A DNA stretch of 64,000 nt from Henckelia pumila. Lineage: Eukaryota; Streptophyta; Magnoliopsida; Lamiales; Gesneriaceae. Of this stretch, positions 45,972-56,633 are shown in pieces. The stretch lies in contig NC_133121.1 in assembly GCF_033568475.1 (NCBI RefSeq), positions 131,100,375 through 131,164,374 of the forward strand. Reading direction: 5' to 3'. The stretch's first letter is position 1. Each line of letters starts with the position of its first letter. Made by a program: the position numbers and the translations under genes. The notes beneath the pieces were generated by a model. It had not been told where the DNA came from. It was given only the letters and a program-made list of their open reading frames with translations, and searched no databases.

Positions 45972-47069
45972 ATGCCTCCTCGTAAAGCACCGGCCACTAG
46001 ATATCCATTAGCGGTTCCTCAGGCTGAACCAGCACCAGTACCACTGCCAGTTGCTGAACTTCAGAATGCACAGGGTAGTACATCTGCTGACCCTATGGAT
46101 CTTATTGCTACTCCAATGGAAACTTTGTTGAAGTGATTTCAGTCATTCAAACCGCCAAAATTGAAGGGAACAGAAAACTCAGTTGATTGTGAAAATTGGC
46201 TTGAAGATATAGAACAGCTGTTTGAATCACTTGATTATACCGATGATCGTCGTATCAGATTGATAATACATCAACTTCACGACGTTGCCAAAAGCTGGTG
46301 GATTACAACGAAACGGGCGTTAGAACAACGAGGTACGATTATCACCTGGACTATATTTAAAACTGAGTTCTATCAATGTTTCTTTCCAGTCTCCTACAGG
46401 AAGGATAAGGGTGCTGAATTTGCCAATCTAAGGCAAGGCAACTTGAATATCGAAGAATATGTGGCCAAATTTTCAAATCTTTTGAAGTTTGCTCCACATA
46501 TAGCAGCGACTGATGAAGCAATGGCAGATCAATTTATCAATGGCCTCAATCCGGATGTGTTTACTTTGGTGAGTAGTGGACGACCTAATACTTTTGCTGA
46601 CGCCTTGAATAAAGCTAAGGGAGCAGAAGCGGGGTTATTGCGACAAAGAGGAGCACCGTTCATTCCACAGCCATTACCACAACCTGTATCAGCATCACTT
46701 CCACAGAATCCGCCACAGTTTCAGCAACCATCTCTCAGAGTTGAGGGAGGAAGCAGTGGCAGAAAGGATTCTAGATTCAGGCCGAAAGGGAAGCAATTCA
46801 AGAAGGCAGGCAGTAGTTCTTCCAGTTCTAGTGGACAGAGACAGTTTGGTACAGGGCAGAGAACTGGTGAGTCAGGAGCATTTTGTGGGAAGTGTGGTCA
46901 ACGACATGCAATTGAACAGTGTAGAGGTGTGTTAGGAAATTGTAATATCTGTCGCCAACCAGGTCATTATGCCAAGGTATGTCCTCAACGAGCTATTGGT
47001 GAAAGTTCTTCTCGACCAGCACCTTAGGCGGAAAGGCAATCAGTGCATTCATTCCAGCCTCAACAATAG
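45972..47069 (+). pseudogene. Gypsy-2 gag with three nonsense codons
   Basis: ATG 45972 (MPPRKAPATRYPLAVPQ). A TGA at 46134-46136 interrupts the segment before FQSFKPPKLKG. The core follows (ENWLEDIEQLFESLDYTDDRR...WWITTKRALE). There is a Ser/Gln-rich basic stretch, then a knuckle (CNICRQPGHYAKVC). TAG codons at 47025-47027 and about 47067 separate gag from the protease frame, which is otherwise in the same reading frame. The intact ancestor would have been a gag-pol fusion. TGA from CGA and TAG from CAG fit C-to-T decay at methylated sites. Confidence 0.88.
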
Positions 47070-49559
47070 ACCAGAGCAGGAGGAAGCCAGACTGTGACTC
47101 AACCTCCTAGACAACAGGCTCGAGTATTTGCACTTACAGAGGAACAGGCACAGGCAGCACCTGACGATGTCATAGCAGGTAACTGCTCTATTTATGGTTA
47201 TCCTGCCTATGTTTTGATAGATACATGTGCATCACATACATTCATCTCTGAAAAATTTGTTATGATGCATTCTTTATCGTGTGAGCCATTGTCTACTGTT
47301 GTTTCTATTTCTTCACCTTTGGGTGAAGGTATTATCTCTGTTAGAATGATTCGAAATTGTGCTTTGCAATATGAAGGAAATGTGATTGATATAGATTGTA
47401 TAGTACTTAGATTATCAGATTTCGATTGTATTATTGGTATAGACATGTTAACCAAGTACAGGGCGACTGTAGATTGTTTTCAGAAAGTGGTCAGATTTAG
47501 ACCAAAAATGGCATCTGAATGAAAATTCTACGGTAAGGGTTCTCGAGCCAAGATCCCTTTGATATCTGTGTTATCTATGACCCGTTTATTGCAGAGAGGG
47601 GCGGAAGGATTTCTGATTTATGCAGTCGATGTATTGAAATCCAGTCCAGCAGTAACAGATATTCCAGTTGTACATGAATTTGCTGATATCTTTCCTGATG
47701 AAATTCCTGGTTTACCTCCAGTCCGAGAGATAGATTTCAGCATTGATTTAATGCCAGGTACGCAACCAATATCCAAAGATCCTTACAGAATGGCGCCTAT
47801 TGAATTGAGGGAGTTAAAGGATCAACTGGAAGATTTATTGGCCAAAGGGTACATTAGACCGAGCGTTTCACCTTGGGGTGCTCCGGTACTGTTTGTACGA
47901 GGTGAAGGTATTATCTCTGTTAGAATGATTCGAAATTGTGCTTTGCAATATGAAGGGAATGTGATTGATATAGATTGTATAGTACTTGTATTATCAGATT
48001 TCGATTGTATTATTGGTATAGACATGTTAACCAAGTACAGGGCGACTGTAGATTGTTTTCAGAAAGTGGTCAGATTTAGACCAGAAATGGCATCTGAATG
48101 GAAATTCTACGGTAAGGGTTCTCGAGCCAAGATCCCTTTGATATCTGTGTTATCTATGACCCGTTTATTGCAAAGAGGGGCGGAAGGATTTCTGATATGC
48201 AGTCGATGTATTGAAATCCAGTCCAGCAGTAACAGATATTCCAGTTGTACATGAATTTGCTGATATCTTTCCTGATGAAATTCCTGGTTTACCTCCAGTC
48301 CAAGAGATAGATTTCAGCATTGATTTAATGCCAGGTACGCAACCAATATCCAAAGCTCCTTACAGAATGGCGCCTATTGAATTGAGGGAGTTGAAGGATC
48401 AACTGGAAGATTTATTGGCCAAATGGTACATTAGACCGAGCGTTTCACCTTGGGGTGCTCCGGTACTGTTTGTACGAAAGAAAGATGGTTCAATGCGCTT
48501 ATGTATTGATTATCGTCAATTGAACAAGGTAACCGTCAAGAATAAATATCCACTGCCTAGAATAGATGATTTGTTTGATCAACTACAGGGTTCGAGCATC
48601 TATTCTAAGATTGATTTGTGATCTGGATATCATCAGCTGAGAGTACGAGATGAAGATATTCCTAAAACTGCTTTCAGAACAAGGTATGGACATTATGAAT
48701 TTATCGTCATGTCTTTTGTTTTAACCAATGCTCCTGCAGTATTTATGGGATTGATGAATCAGGTATTTCAGAAATATTTAGATGATTTTGTCATTATCTT
48801 CATTGATGATATCTTGATATATTCCAAGCATGTGCATGATCATGCTGAACATCTCAGAATCATTTTACAGACTTTGAGAAATGAGAAATTATATGCCAAG
48901 TTATCGAAATGTGAATTTTGTTTGCAGAAAGTTGTGTTTCTTGGGCATATTATTTCAGGTGATGGGATTTCAGTGGATCCAAGCAAGGTCGAGACTGTAC
49001 TGAATTGGCCTAGACCTATATCAGTGCCAGAAATACGGAGTTTTATGGGCTTGGCAGGTTATTATAGACGCTTTATCAGATATTTCTCCAGCATTGCGAA
49101 GCCTATTACGCAATTGACACAGAAAAATAAGCCGTATGTCTGGACTGAAGCCTGTGAAACTAGTTTCTTGGAGTTAAAGAAGAGGCTTACAAGTGCACCT
49201 GTCTTGACAATTCCATCAGGTACAGGTGATTTTGTTGTATATTGTGATGCTTTTCACAAGGGTCTGGGTTGTGTGCTCATGCAGCGAGGGCATGTTATTG
49301 CTTATGCATCGAGACAATTGAAGCCATACGAGACTCGGTATCCTATCCATGATTTGGAGCTTGCCGCTATTGTCTTTGCATTGAAAATATGGCGACATTA
49401 TCTTTATGGTGAGAAGTTTGACATCTTTTCTGATCATAAAATTTTGAAATATTTGTTTTCGCAATCAGAATTGAATATGAGACAACGTAGATGGCTTGAT
49501 TTACTGAAAGATTTCGATTGTGAGATCAAATATTATCCAGGAAAATCTAATGCAGCTGC
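47070..49559 (+). pseudogene. Gypsy-2 pol part 1 (protease-RT-RNase H), decayed, with internal duplication
   Basis: The protease reads LIDTCASHTFIS: the active-site Gly of DTGASH is Cys here. RT motifs follow ([39 protein letters not shown]), then RNase H ([13 protein letters not shown]). Lesions are a TGA at 47520-47522, a 579-bp duplication (47322-48477) with a 2-bp deletion in its second copy, and a TGA at 48619-48621 in [18 protein letters not shown] stands in place of the usual MPFGLTNAP. The coding breaks at 49559 in GKSNAA, where the solo LTR enters, and resumes at 51023. Confidence 0.88.
47322..48477 (+). repeat. Tandem duplication (579 + 577 bp) across the protease-RT junction of Gypsy-2
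   Basis: Copy 1 is 47322-47900 and copy 2 is 47901-48477. Both start GGTGAAGGTATTATCTCTG and end CGGTACTGTTTGTACGA. About ten substitutions separate them, and copy 2 lacks two bases near 48196 (CTGATATGC for CTGATTTATGC). The unit length 579 is a multiple of three, so the original duplication kept the frame; the 2-bp loss later broke it. Confidence 0.92.
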
Positions 49560-51022
49560 TGTAGTGACCCTGCATGGAATCACCTACTAACTGGCAACTA
49601 ATAGCATGCATTAAACTTAATACAGCAAAATACTTAACAGAGTAAAAACGTGCGGAAACATAATCCATAATTTACATATCAGCTTAGTAATATAATCCAG
49701 GCTTAAATCTGTAGTGATACAACCATATCGAAATTATTAAAAGTAAACATTATACAGCTAATAAATCGTGCTGTATAAAAACTTTCAAAGCTCCTGCTCC
49801 CTAGTCCTGCCTTGAACTACCAGCTCCGTCCATCCTGCGACCTGCCCCATGGAATAGGGTGTCCAAGATAACAACTAGGACGTGAGCGCTACGCCCAGTA
49901 CATAGACATGAGTAAACATATGTATATAATGCATGCAACATGATGACTGGTACAGGGTCATCTGAAAAGTCATGCTCAGAACCGGCGCCACATGAGTGAT
50001 GTCACCGCACGGATCAACCTCTGGGTGCAACCACACTCGTCTAGTACACCAGAGTAGACAGACATAAATGTCCCCGCCGTCGCGGTACTCTCAGTGACAG
50101 ACTATCGAGTATAGAGATGAGCGACTCTATAATCAGGTATAACAAGAAATAGGCTCAACGTGTATATGCACATGACATATGAGTATAGAAAACGGTAAAT
50201 CATACATCATGCCATATAATAATGCCAAATAAATGCAACATATAAACATGTATACTCGCTGGCAATCTCAGTCAATGTGTACGTACCTCTAGGCTAGTTC
50301 AAGTATAATAGATCCTAGGTTCCAAGCCTATATTCAAAAGTTCACCGTATCACTACATAAATTCTATACGCCTTAACTAAGCTAATAAGTACTCTCAAAA
50401 CTTAAATAGATTCCCGAACCATACCTTCGTCCGTAGTTAGCCCTTTGGAGTCGCTAGTCCCGGATGACTATAACCACACCTTGGTTATTCCAGAACCTCT
50501 ATTATAATCGATAGGGCCCTCAAGTGTATATCTCACACTATATAACTGAAGAAGGAAACGCGGGAATTCGTATTTCAAAACTGAAGCAAATGAGCCCTAT
50601 TTATAGCCAAAATCTCGGCAACGATCGGAACCACCGATCTCAGGATCGGAGCTTCCGATTCCAGCTCATTCTGTGCATGTCCGACACGTCGGGATCGGAA
50701 CCACCGTTCCGGGATCGGAACTTCCGATCGAACCCCCGATCAACACTTGTCAAAACTCACGGCTGAGTCATCGAGCATTGCTGGCTGGCTGAGATCGGAA
50801 CCTCCGTTCCTGATCGGAACGTCCGATCACCGTGCATCCGATCTGCTTCCGAAGTGGTCAGGATCGGAGCTTCCGAACTGGGATCGGAGCTTCCGATCTG
50901 GCCCAAAGTCAAAAGCCCAAATTCCTCTTCCGAAGTCCAATAACACTCCGAAATAGATCAATTACCAACCCTTAATCATGTTTAACATATTATTATCTTA
51001 AAATGGGTTCCGGGTTACTACA
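49560..51022 (-). mobile_element. Solo LTR of the Gypsy-3 family, inverted, in Gypsy-2 pol
   Basis: 1463 bp beginning TGTAGTGACC and ending TTACTACA, flanked by a perfect target duplication GCTGC (49555-49559 and 51023-51027). It matches the reverse complement of the Gypsy-3 LTR (53569-55036) along its length, including the GATCGGA repeat array (here about 50622-50899). It has no internal region. Removing it together with one GCTGC restores the Gypsy-2 frame through NAAADALSRK. Confidence 0.93.
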
Positions 51023-52585
51023 GCTGCAGACGCCTTGAGTAGAAAGGTATGTTCCTTATCCTTGTCTACGATAGGTGTATCTCAATTGGTGGAAGATTGT
51101 TGTATTTCTGGACTAGTATTTGAAACAGATATGCAACCTATCCGTGTTTATGTTATGAAAGCTGAGCCAGAACTTTTGATAAGAATCAAAGAAGCACAGA
51201 AAGAGGATCCAACTATTCAGAATTCGATTGCTATTGTCAGATCTGGACATCAATCTGAATATCAGGTCAGTGCTGATGATGTGTTATATGTGAATAACAG
51301 ACTTTTTGTTCCAGATGTTTCAGACTTGAAACAGCAGATATTGAAAGAGGCTCACAGCAGTCGATTCAGTATTCATCCTGGTGGCAGGAAAATGTATAAT
51401 GATCTGAAGACACAGTATTGGTGGAAACAGATGAAAGCAAATGTCACAGATTTTGTGTCTAAATGTTTGAATTGCCAACAGGTAAAAGCAGAAAGAAAGA
51501 AACCAGGTGGTCTATTGCAGAGTCTATCAGTTTCAGAATGGAAATGGGATCACATTTTCATGGATTTCGTTACACAGCTACCACGTTCATCCAGAGGGTG
51601 CGATGCCATTTGGGTGATTATCGATCGTTTGACGAAATCAGCATGTTTCATTTCGTACAGAATGACGTACAGACATGATCAGATGGCAGAGATCTACGTC
51701 AGAGAAGTGTTACGATTACATGGTGTGCCTAAATCTATTGTTTCAGATCGAGACCCTAGATTTACATCATACTTTTGGCATAGCTTGCAACAAGCTCTTG
51801 GTACTCAATTGCATCTGAGTACAGCTTATCATCCTCAAACAAACGGACAGTCAGAGCGGACTATCCAGACACTTGAGGATATGTTGAGAGCTGTAGTACT
51901 AGATTTTGGTACTAGTTGGCAAGATTCATTACCACTTGCAGAATTTTCTTATAATAATAGCTATCAGACGAGCATTGAGATGGCTCCTTTTGAAGCACTG
52001 TACGGAAAGAAATGCAGATCACCGTTGTATTGGGATGATATCTCAGAAATTCTTGATGTTGGGCCGGATATGATCAGAAAAATGACTGAAAAGGTGAAGC
52101 TTATTTAGAAAAGAATGAAAACAGCTCAGGACAGACAAGCAAAGTATGCGAATATCAGACGACGACCTCTATCTTTTGATCAGGGAGAAAGAGTTTTCTT
52201 GAAGATTTCTCCGTTTAAAGGTACAATCAGATTTGGCAAGAGAGAAAAGTTATCTCCGCGTTTTATCGGTCCGTATGAGATTATTGAGAAGATAGGCGAT
52301 CTTGCTTATCGACTCGCTCTTCCTCCATCTTTGTCTGGTATTCATGATGTATTCCATGTCTCCATGCTACGGATGTATCAGCCTGATCCTTCCCATATTC
52401 TTCAGCCTGATGAAGCTGAACTTGACGAGACTCTCAGTTATTTTGAGCAGCCTATTCATATTCTTGATTGCAAAGATAAACAGCTCAGAAATAAGACAAT
52501 TCAGCTAGTCAAAGTTCAGTGGAGTCGACATGGCACTGAAGAAGTGACTTGGGAGACTGAGTCAGATATGAGACAGAGATTTTAA
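51023..52585 (+). pseudogene. Gypsy-2 pol part 2 (integrase and chromodomain-like tail), one nonsense codon
   Basis: Continues the pol frame with ADALSRK. HHCC finger: H in EAHSSRFSIHPGG, CLNCQQVK. The core is [22 protein letters not shown] and NGQSERTIQTLED. A TAG at 52106-52108 interrupts the segment before KRMKTAQDRQAKYANIRRR. The C-terminal region (IRFGKREKLSPRFIGPYEI, then VKVQWSRHGTEEVTWETESDM) is the chromovirus tail; the stop is at about 52585. From there to 52711 is the non-coding 3' end with the polypurine tract TGGGGGAGAAA (52701-52711). Confidence 0.9.
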
Positions 52586-52711
52586 GAGTTGTTTCATTGA
52601 TGTGAGTTATTATTTTGCTTTATGTTATTTCATTCTCTTATGTGTATACAGATTATCTATACAGCTTGCTTATGAATTCGAGGACGAACTCATGCCTTAG
52701 TGGGGGAGAAA

Positions 52712-53568
52712 TGTAAGGCCCGAGATTATTTAATTTTAATTCGAGAATATTTAATTTGGGAATATTTAGAGTTTAGAATTAAATTATAATATTCTTAAAT
52801 GAATAAGGATTGAAATTGAATTAAATCGCTTTTCTGGGGACTGAATTGCAAATAGCCAAAAGTCCAGGGACTAAACTTCAAATATGCTTATATTTATCTA
52901 TTCTCACTTAAATTATTTCCATTATCACGTGCAAACCATCAGAAGGAAAGGGGGAAAGAACAGAGACGGCTGAAACATATTTTCACGCCATTTTCAGCCT
53001 ACAAAAGCTTCGATTTTGCGTGCTACGGCTGTCAGAAATTCCGAATAAATATATATCTGCGATCACCGCTCCGAGACCTTCGTTTTGGTACAAGTTTTAT
53101 TCATTTTTCTCAGACTTTATTTTTATGTTGAAGATGGAAATTCATGATTTTAAGATATAAGCATATATGAGCTGTACCGATTACGTATTCGCAGACGGTT
53201 CGGAAAAAGACTATCGTTCGGATTTTATATGATTTATTAAAGCAAATTCGAAATCCTTCCTTTTCTGAAATATGCTGAACGTGCATGTATATTGATGATA
53301 TGTTGTGAATTATGTTGAGAAGTGATGGATATATTGATTGGATTATGATTTGGATTGCCGGTTTTTAGCCGTTACGCCGTCGATTTCCGAATTGATACAC
53401 TTTCGATTTTGTTAAGTTGGCTATGCTGGAGATTGAATGATAAGCTGATCTTTGAGCTTGTGAAACTTCATTTTCAGATTTGGTGTGAAGTGTTCGAAAC
53501 TCGGGAATTCAACGTTCGAATCGGAATAGAAAACGCTTGAGGTTTGAAGTAGTTTGATTGATTAAATT
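52712..53568 (+). repeat. Gypsy-2 3' LTR, left 857 bp
   Basis: Matches 43536 onwards with scattered substitutions (for example CCGAGATT for CCGGGATT). It is cut at 53568 by Gypsy-3. Confidence 0.9.
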
Positions 53569-55036
53569 TGTAGTAACCCAGATTCCATTTAAAGATAATA
53601 ATATGTTAAACATGATTAAGGGTTAGTAATTAACCAATTCCAGAGTTTTATTGGGCTTCAGAAAAGAATTTGGGCTTTTGTATTTGGGCCGGATCGGAAG
53701 CTCCGAACCCAGATCAGACGCTCCGATCCCAGCCACTTCGGAAGCTCAGCGGAAGCACCGAGATCGGAAGCTCTGATCCTGGAACGGACGTTCCGATCTC
53801 CAGCTGCCAGCAATGCTCGATGACTCAGCCACGAGTTTTGACAAGTGTTGAACGTAGAGCAGATCGGAAGCTCCGATCGCCCGATCGGACGTTCCGATCC
53901 CGACGTGTCACACATGCATGCAGTGAGCTGGATCGGAAGCTCCGATCCTAAAATCGGAAGTTCCGATCCTGGCCGGGAATTTTGCCTATAAATAGGGCTT
54001 CTCAGATTCATTTCTAAATACGAATTCCAGAATTTCTTTCTTCAGTTATATAATGTGATATATACACTTGAGGGCCCTATCGGTTATAATAGAGGTTCTG
54101 GAATAACCAAGGTGTGGTTATAGTCATCCGGGACTAGCGACTCCAAAGGGCTAACTACGAACGAAGGTATGGTCCGGGAATCTGTTTAAATTTTGGGAGT
54201 ACTCATTAGCTTAGTTAAGGCTTATAGAATTTATGTAGTGATACGGTGAACTTTTGAATATAGTCTTGGAACCTAGGATCCTACTTTACTTAAACTAGCC
54301 TAGAGGTACGTACACATTGACTGAGATTGCCAGCGAGTATACATGTTTATATGTTGCATTTATTTGGCATTATTATATGGCATGAGATATGATTTATCGC
54401 TTTCATTATTCATATGTCATGTGCATATACACGTTGAGCCTATACCTTGTTATACCTGATTATAGAGCCGCTCAGCTCTATATTCGATAGTCTGTCACTG
54501 AGAGTACCGCGACGGCGGGGGCATTTATGTCTGTCTACTCTGGTGTACTAGACGAGTGTGGTTGCACCCAGAGGTTGATCCGTGCGGTGGCAGCACTCAT
54601 GTGGCGCCGGTTCTAAGCATGATTTTCAGATGACCCTGTACCAGTCATCATGTTGCATGCATTATATACATATGTTTACTCTTGTCTATGTACTGGGCGT
54701 TAGCGCTCACGTCCTAGTTGTTATCTTGGACACCCTATTCCATGGGGCAGGTCGCAGGATGGACGGAGCTGATAGTTCAAGGCAGGACTAGGGAGCAGGA
54801 GCCTTGAGGATTTTGATTATACAGCAGGATTCTATATAGCTGTATAATGTTTACTGTTTAAGGTTTCGATTTGGTTGTATCACTACAGATTTAAGCCTGG
54901 ATTATGTTCCTAAGCTGATATGTAAATTATGGTTTTGTTTCCGCATGTTTTACTCTGTTAAGTTATTTTGCTGTATTAAGTTTAATGCATGCTATTAGTT
55001 GCCAGTTAGTAGGTGATACCATGGAGGGTCACTACA
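53569..55036 (+). repeat. Gypsy-3 5' LTR
   Basis: 1468 bp, TGTAGTAACC...GTCACTACA. It has a GATCGGA inverted-repeat array (53692-53968), then a TATA box TATAAATA at 53987-53994. Confidence 0.92.
53692..53968. promoter_or_regulatory. Array of GATCGGA-N3-TCCGATC dyads upstream of the Gypsy-3 TATA box
   Basis: About eight dyads, several perfect (for example GATCGGAAGCTCCGATC and GATCGGACGTTCCGATC), others with one to three mismatches. They have 7-bp arms and a 3-base centre, and spread over 277 bp ending about 20 bp before TATAAATA. The same array, inverted, is in the solo LTR. Position and symmetry suggest binding sites for a dimeric transcription factor in the U3 enhancer; the factor is unknown. 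Confidence 0.7.
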
Positions 55037-55040
55037 TTTT

Positions 55041-55052
55041 TGGTATCAGAGC
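55041..55052 (+). other. Gypsy-3 primer binding site
   Basis: TGGTATCAGAGC four bases after the LTR, initiator tRNA-Met type. Confidence 0.9.
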
Positions 55053-55146
55053 AAGCTTCGATTTTGGGATTAGTACTTGGGATTTAGAATTAGTTTTGAG
55101 TAATTCTTGCGCATTTGGGATTTTAATGTGCAATTCTTTTCAGGAT

Positions 55147-56633
55147 ATGGCTGACGAGAGTCACGGTAGTGTTGGCCAGGGAGGTGGTCATCATCATCGT
55201 CGCCATCATCATCAGGATGATCGACATCGTCATCATGAGGGTAGACGTAGCTACTCTATCAATAAGTTCATGCAGGTAGGACCGAAACCCTTGGTGGGAG
55301 GCGAGAATCCTGAACAGGCGAGGAGTTGGATGTCTAAACTCGAGATTACTTTTCGTGCTTTCGATTGTACTGAGGATCAGAAATTGGAAGTTCTAGAATT
55401 TGTTCTAGAGGATCGAGCACATTTTTGGTGGGATGCCAAAGCTGCTCAGGCACGTACTGAGAGAGGACAGGTGACTTGGGGGGATTTCTGTCGAGAGTTC
55501 CAGAAATTGTATTTTCCTCCGGCTGTTTGCCAAGCAAGATCTATGGAGTTGCTTACTCTGAGACAAGGATCAATGACTATTGATCAATATCAGCAACGAT
55601 TTCTTGATCTGCTACCTTTCAGTCCTCATATCAATGAGAGTGATGCGTCGAAATATGATATCTTTTTACAATGTTTGAACCAAGATATCTACTCTCAGGT
55701 TGTCGTCTGTGATGACCCGGTATCTTTTGAGACTTTGGTGAACCGTTGCCGTTTTGTGGATACTAGCAACAGGCGGGCACAGTTGATGATGCCAGGACAG
55801 CCTAGTGGATCTTTTGAGCCTCGAGCTCAATCTGTTGTGCAATCTGGATCTACGTCTTCTTCTACTCCTACTACTTCATTTGGATCTCGTGGTTCACGAT
55901 GTATGTTCCATTTTGGGAAGAAGAAGAAGAAGAAGGAGGAGTTTTATAGTCACTGTGGAGGGAAGCATCCTACAGCTTCATGTCGGAGAGCTACTGGTGC
56001 TTGTTATATTTGCGGTCAGCAGGGACATCTGCGGAGAGATTGTCCTCAGCGCATGGGTTCTGCTAGTGGATCGGGATCACAGGTTGGATCTCAGGCTTGT
56101 ATTGTTCCACGTCAGCAGCCAGCACCACAGAGTTCTTCTGGTTATCGTCCCCAGACTCAAGGGCAGGTGTTTGCTCTGTCTCAGGAGCAGGCTACAGAGG
56201 GAAGCGATCGCATGTTGGCAGGTACCTTTCTGTTATGTGGTATTCCTGCACTTGTATTAATTGATACTGGAGCATCGCATTCCTTTATTTCTAGTCTCTT
56301 TGTTAAGAGACATAGATTACCTTATATAATATTAGATAAGGATTTAGTTGTATCTACTCCGTTGGATCAAGAGATAGTAACTAAGCGTCTAGTGATGGGT
56401 TGCCTTCTGGAGTTTGAGGGTAATGTGTTAGCAGCTAATTTAATGATATTAGCGATGGCAGATTTTGACTGTATCTTAGGAATAGATATGCTGACTTTGC
56501 ATCACGCTACTGTGGATTGTTATCAGTGTCTGGTACAGTTTCATCCGGATGAGGGTGATAGCTGGTATTTTTATGGTGAGGGTGCGCGACCTCCGATGCC
56601 ACTTGTTTCGGCTCTGAAGGCATGTCATGTCTT
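55147..56633 (+). pseudogene. Gypsy-3 gag-protease, truncated by Copia-3
   Basis: ATG 55147 (MADESHGSVGQ). The open frame extends upstream into the LTR, but this ATG fits the family and lies after the PBS. The N-terminus is unusually histidine-rich (HHHRRHHHQDDRHRHH). The gag core (EQARSWMSKLEITFRAFDC...FWWDAKAAQ...EFQKLYFPP) is followed by a lysine run, one degenerate knuckle (EFYSHCGGKHPTASC) and one good one (CYICGQQGHLRRDC). The protease (LIDTGASHSFISS, ILGIDML) continues in the same frame without an intron. No stop or frameshift is seen before the cut at 56633 in LVSALKACH, so the lost part is due only to the insertion. Confidence 0.88.

Larger units (their letters stand above)
43536..53568 (+). 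mobile_element. Gypsy-2: Ty3/gypsy element, decayed, interrupted by a solo LTR and by Gypsy-3
   Basis: 5' LTR 43536-45650 and partial 3' LTR 52712-53568 both start TGTAAGGCCCG. The order is gag, protease, RT, RNase H, integrase, chromodomain-like tail. Its left flank is GTTGT (43531-43535); the right target copy is outside the window. Within pol lies an inverted solo LTR (49560-51022). The 3' LTR is cut at 53568 by Gypsy-3: the sequence before the break (GATTGATTAAATT) continues in the 5' LTR as GCAACGACTT. Several nonsense codons show it is old and inactive. Confidence 0.92.
53569..56633 (+). mobile_element. Gypsy-3: Ty3/gypsy element, 5' part, interrupted by Copia-3
   Basis: 5' LTR (53569-55036), PBS, gag and protease, cut in the protease-RT linker at 56633. 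The rest must lie right of the window. It inserted into the Gypsy-2 3' LTR. It belongs to the same family as the inverted solo LTR at 49560-51022. Confidence 0.92.

Noticed and set aside
55805..56260. 151-codon Leu-rich ORF
   Set aside because: An alternative frame over the Gypsy-3 gag; low complexity, and the gag frame carries the known motifs.
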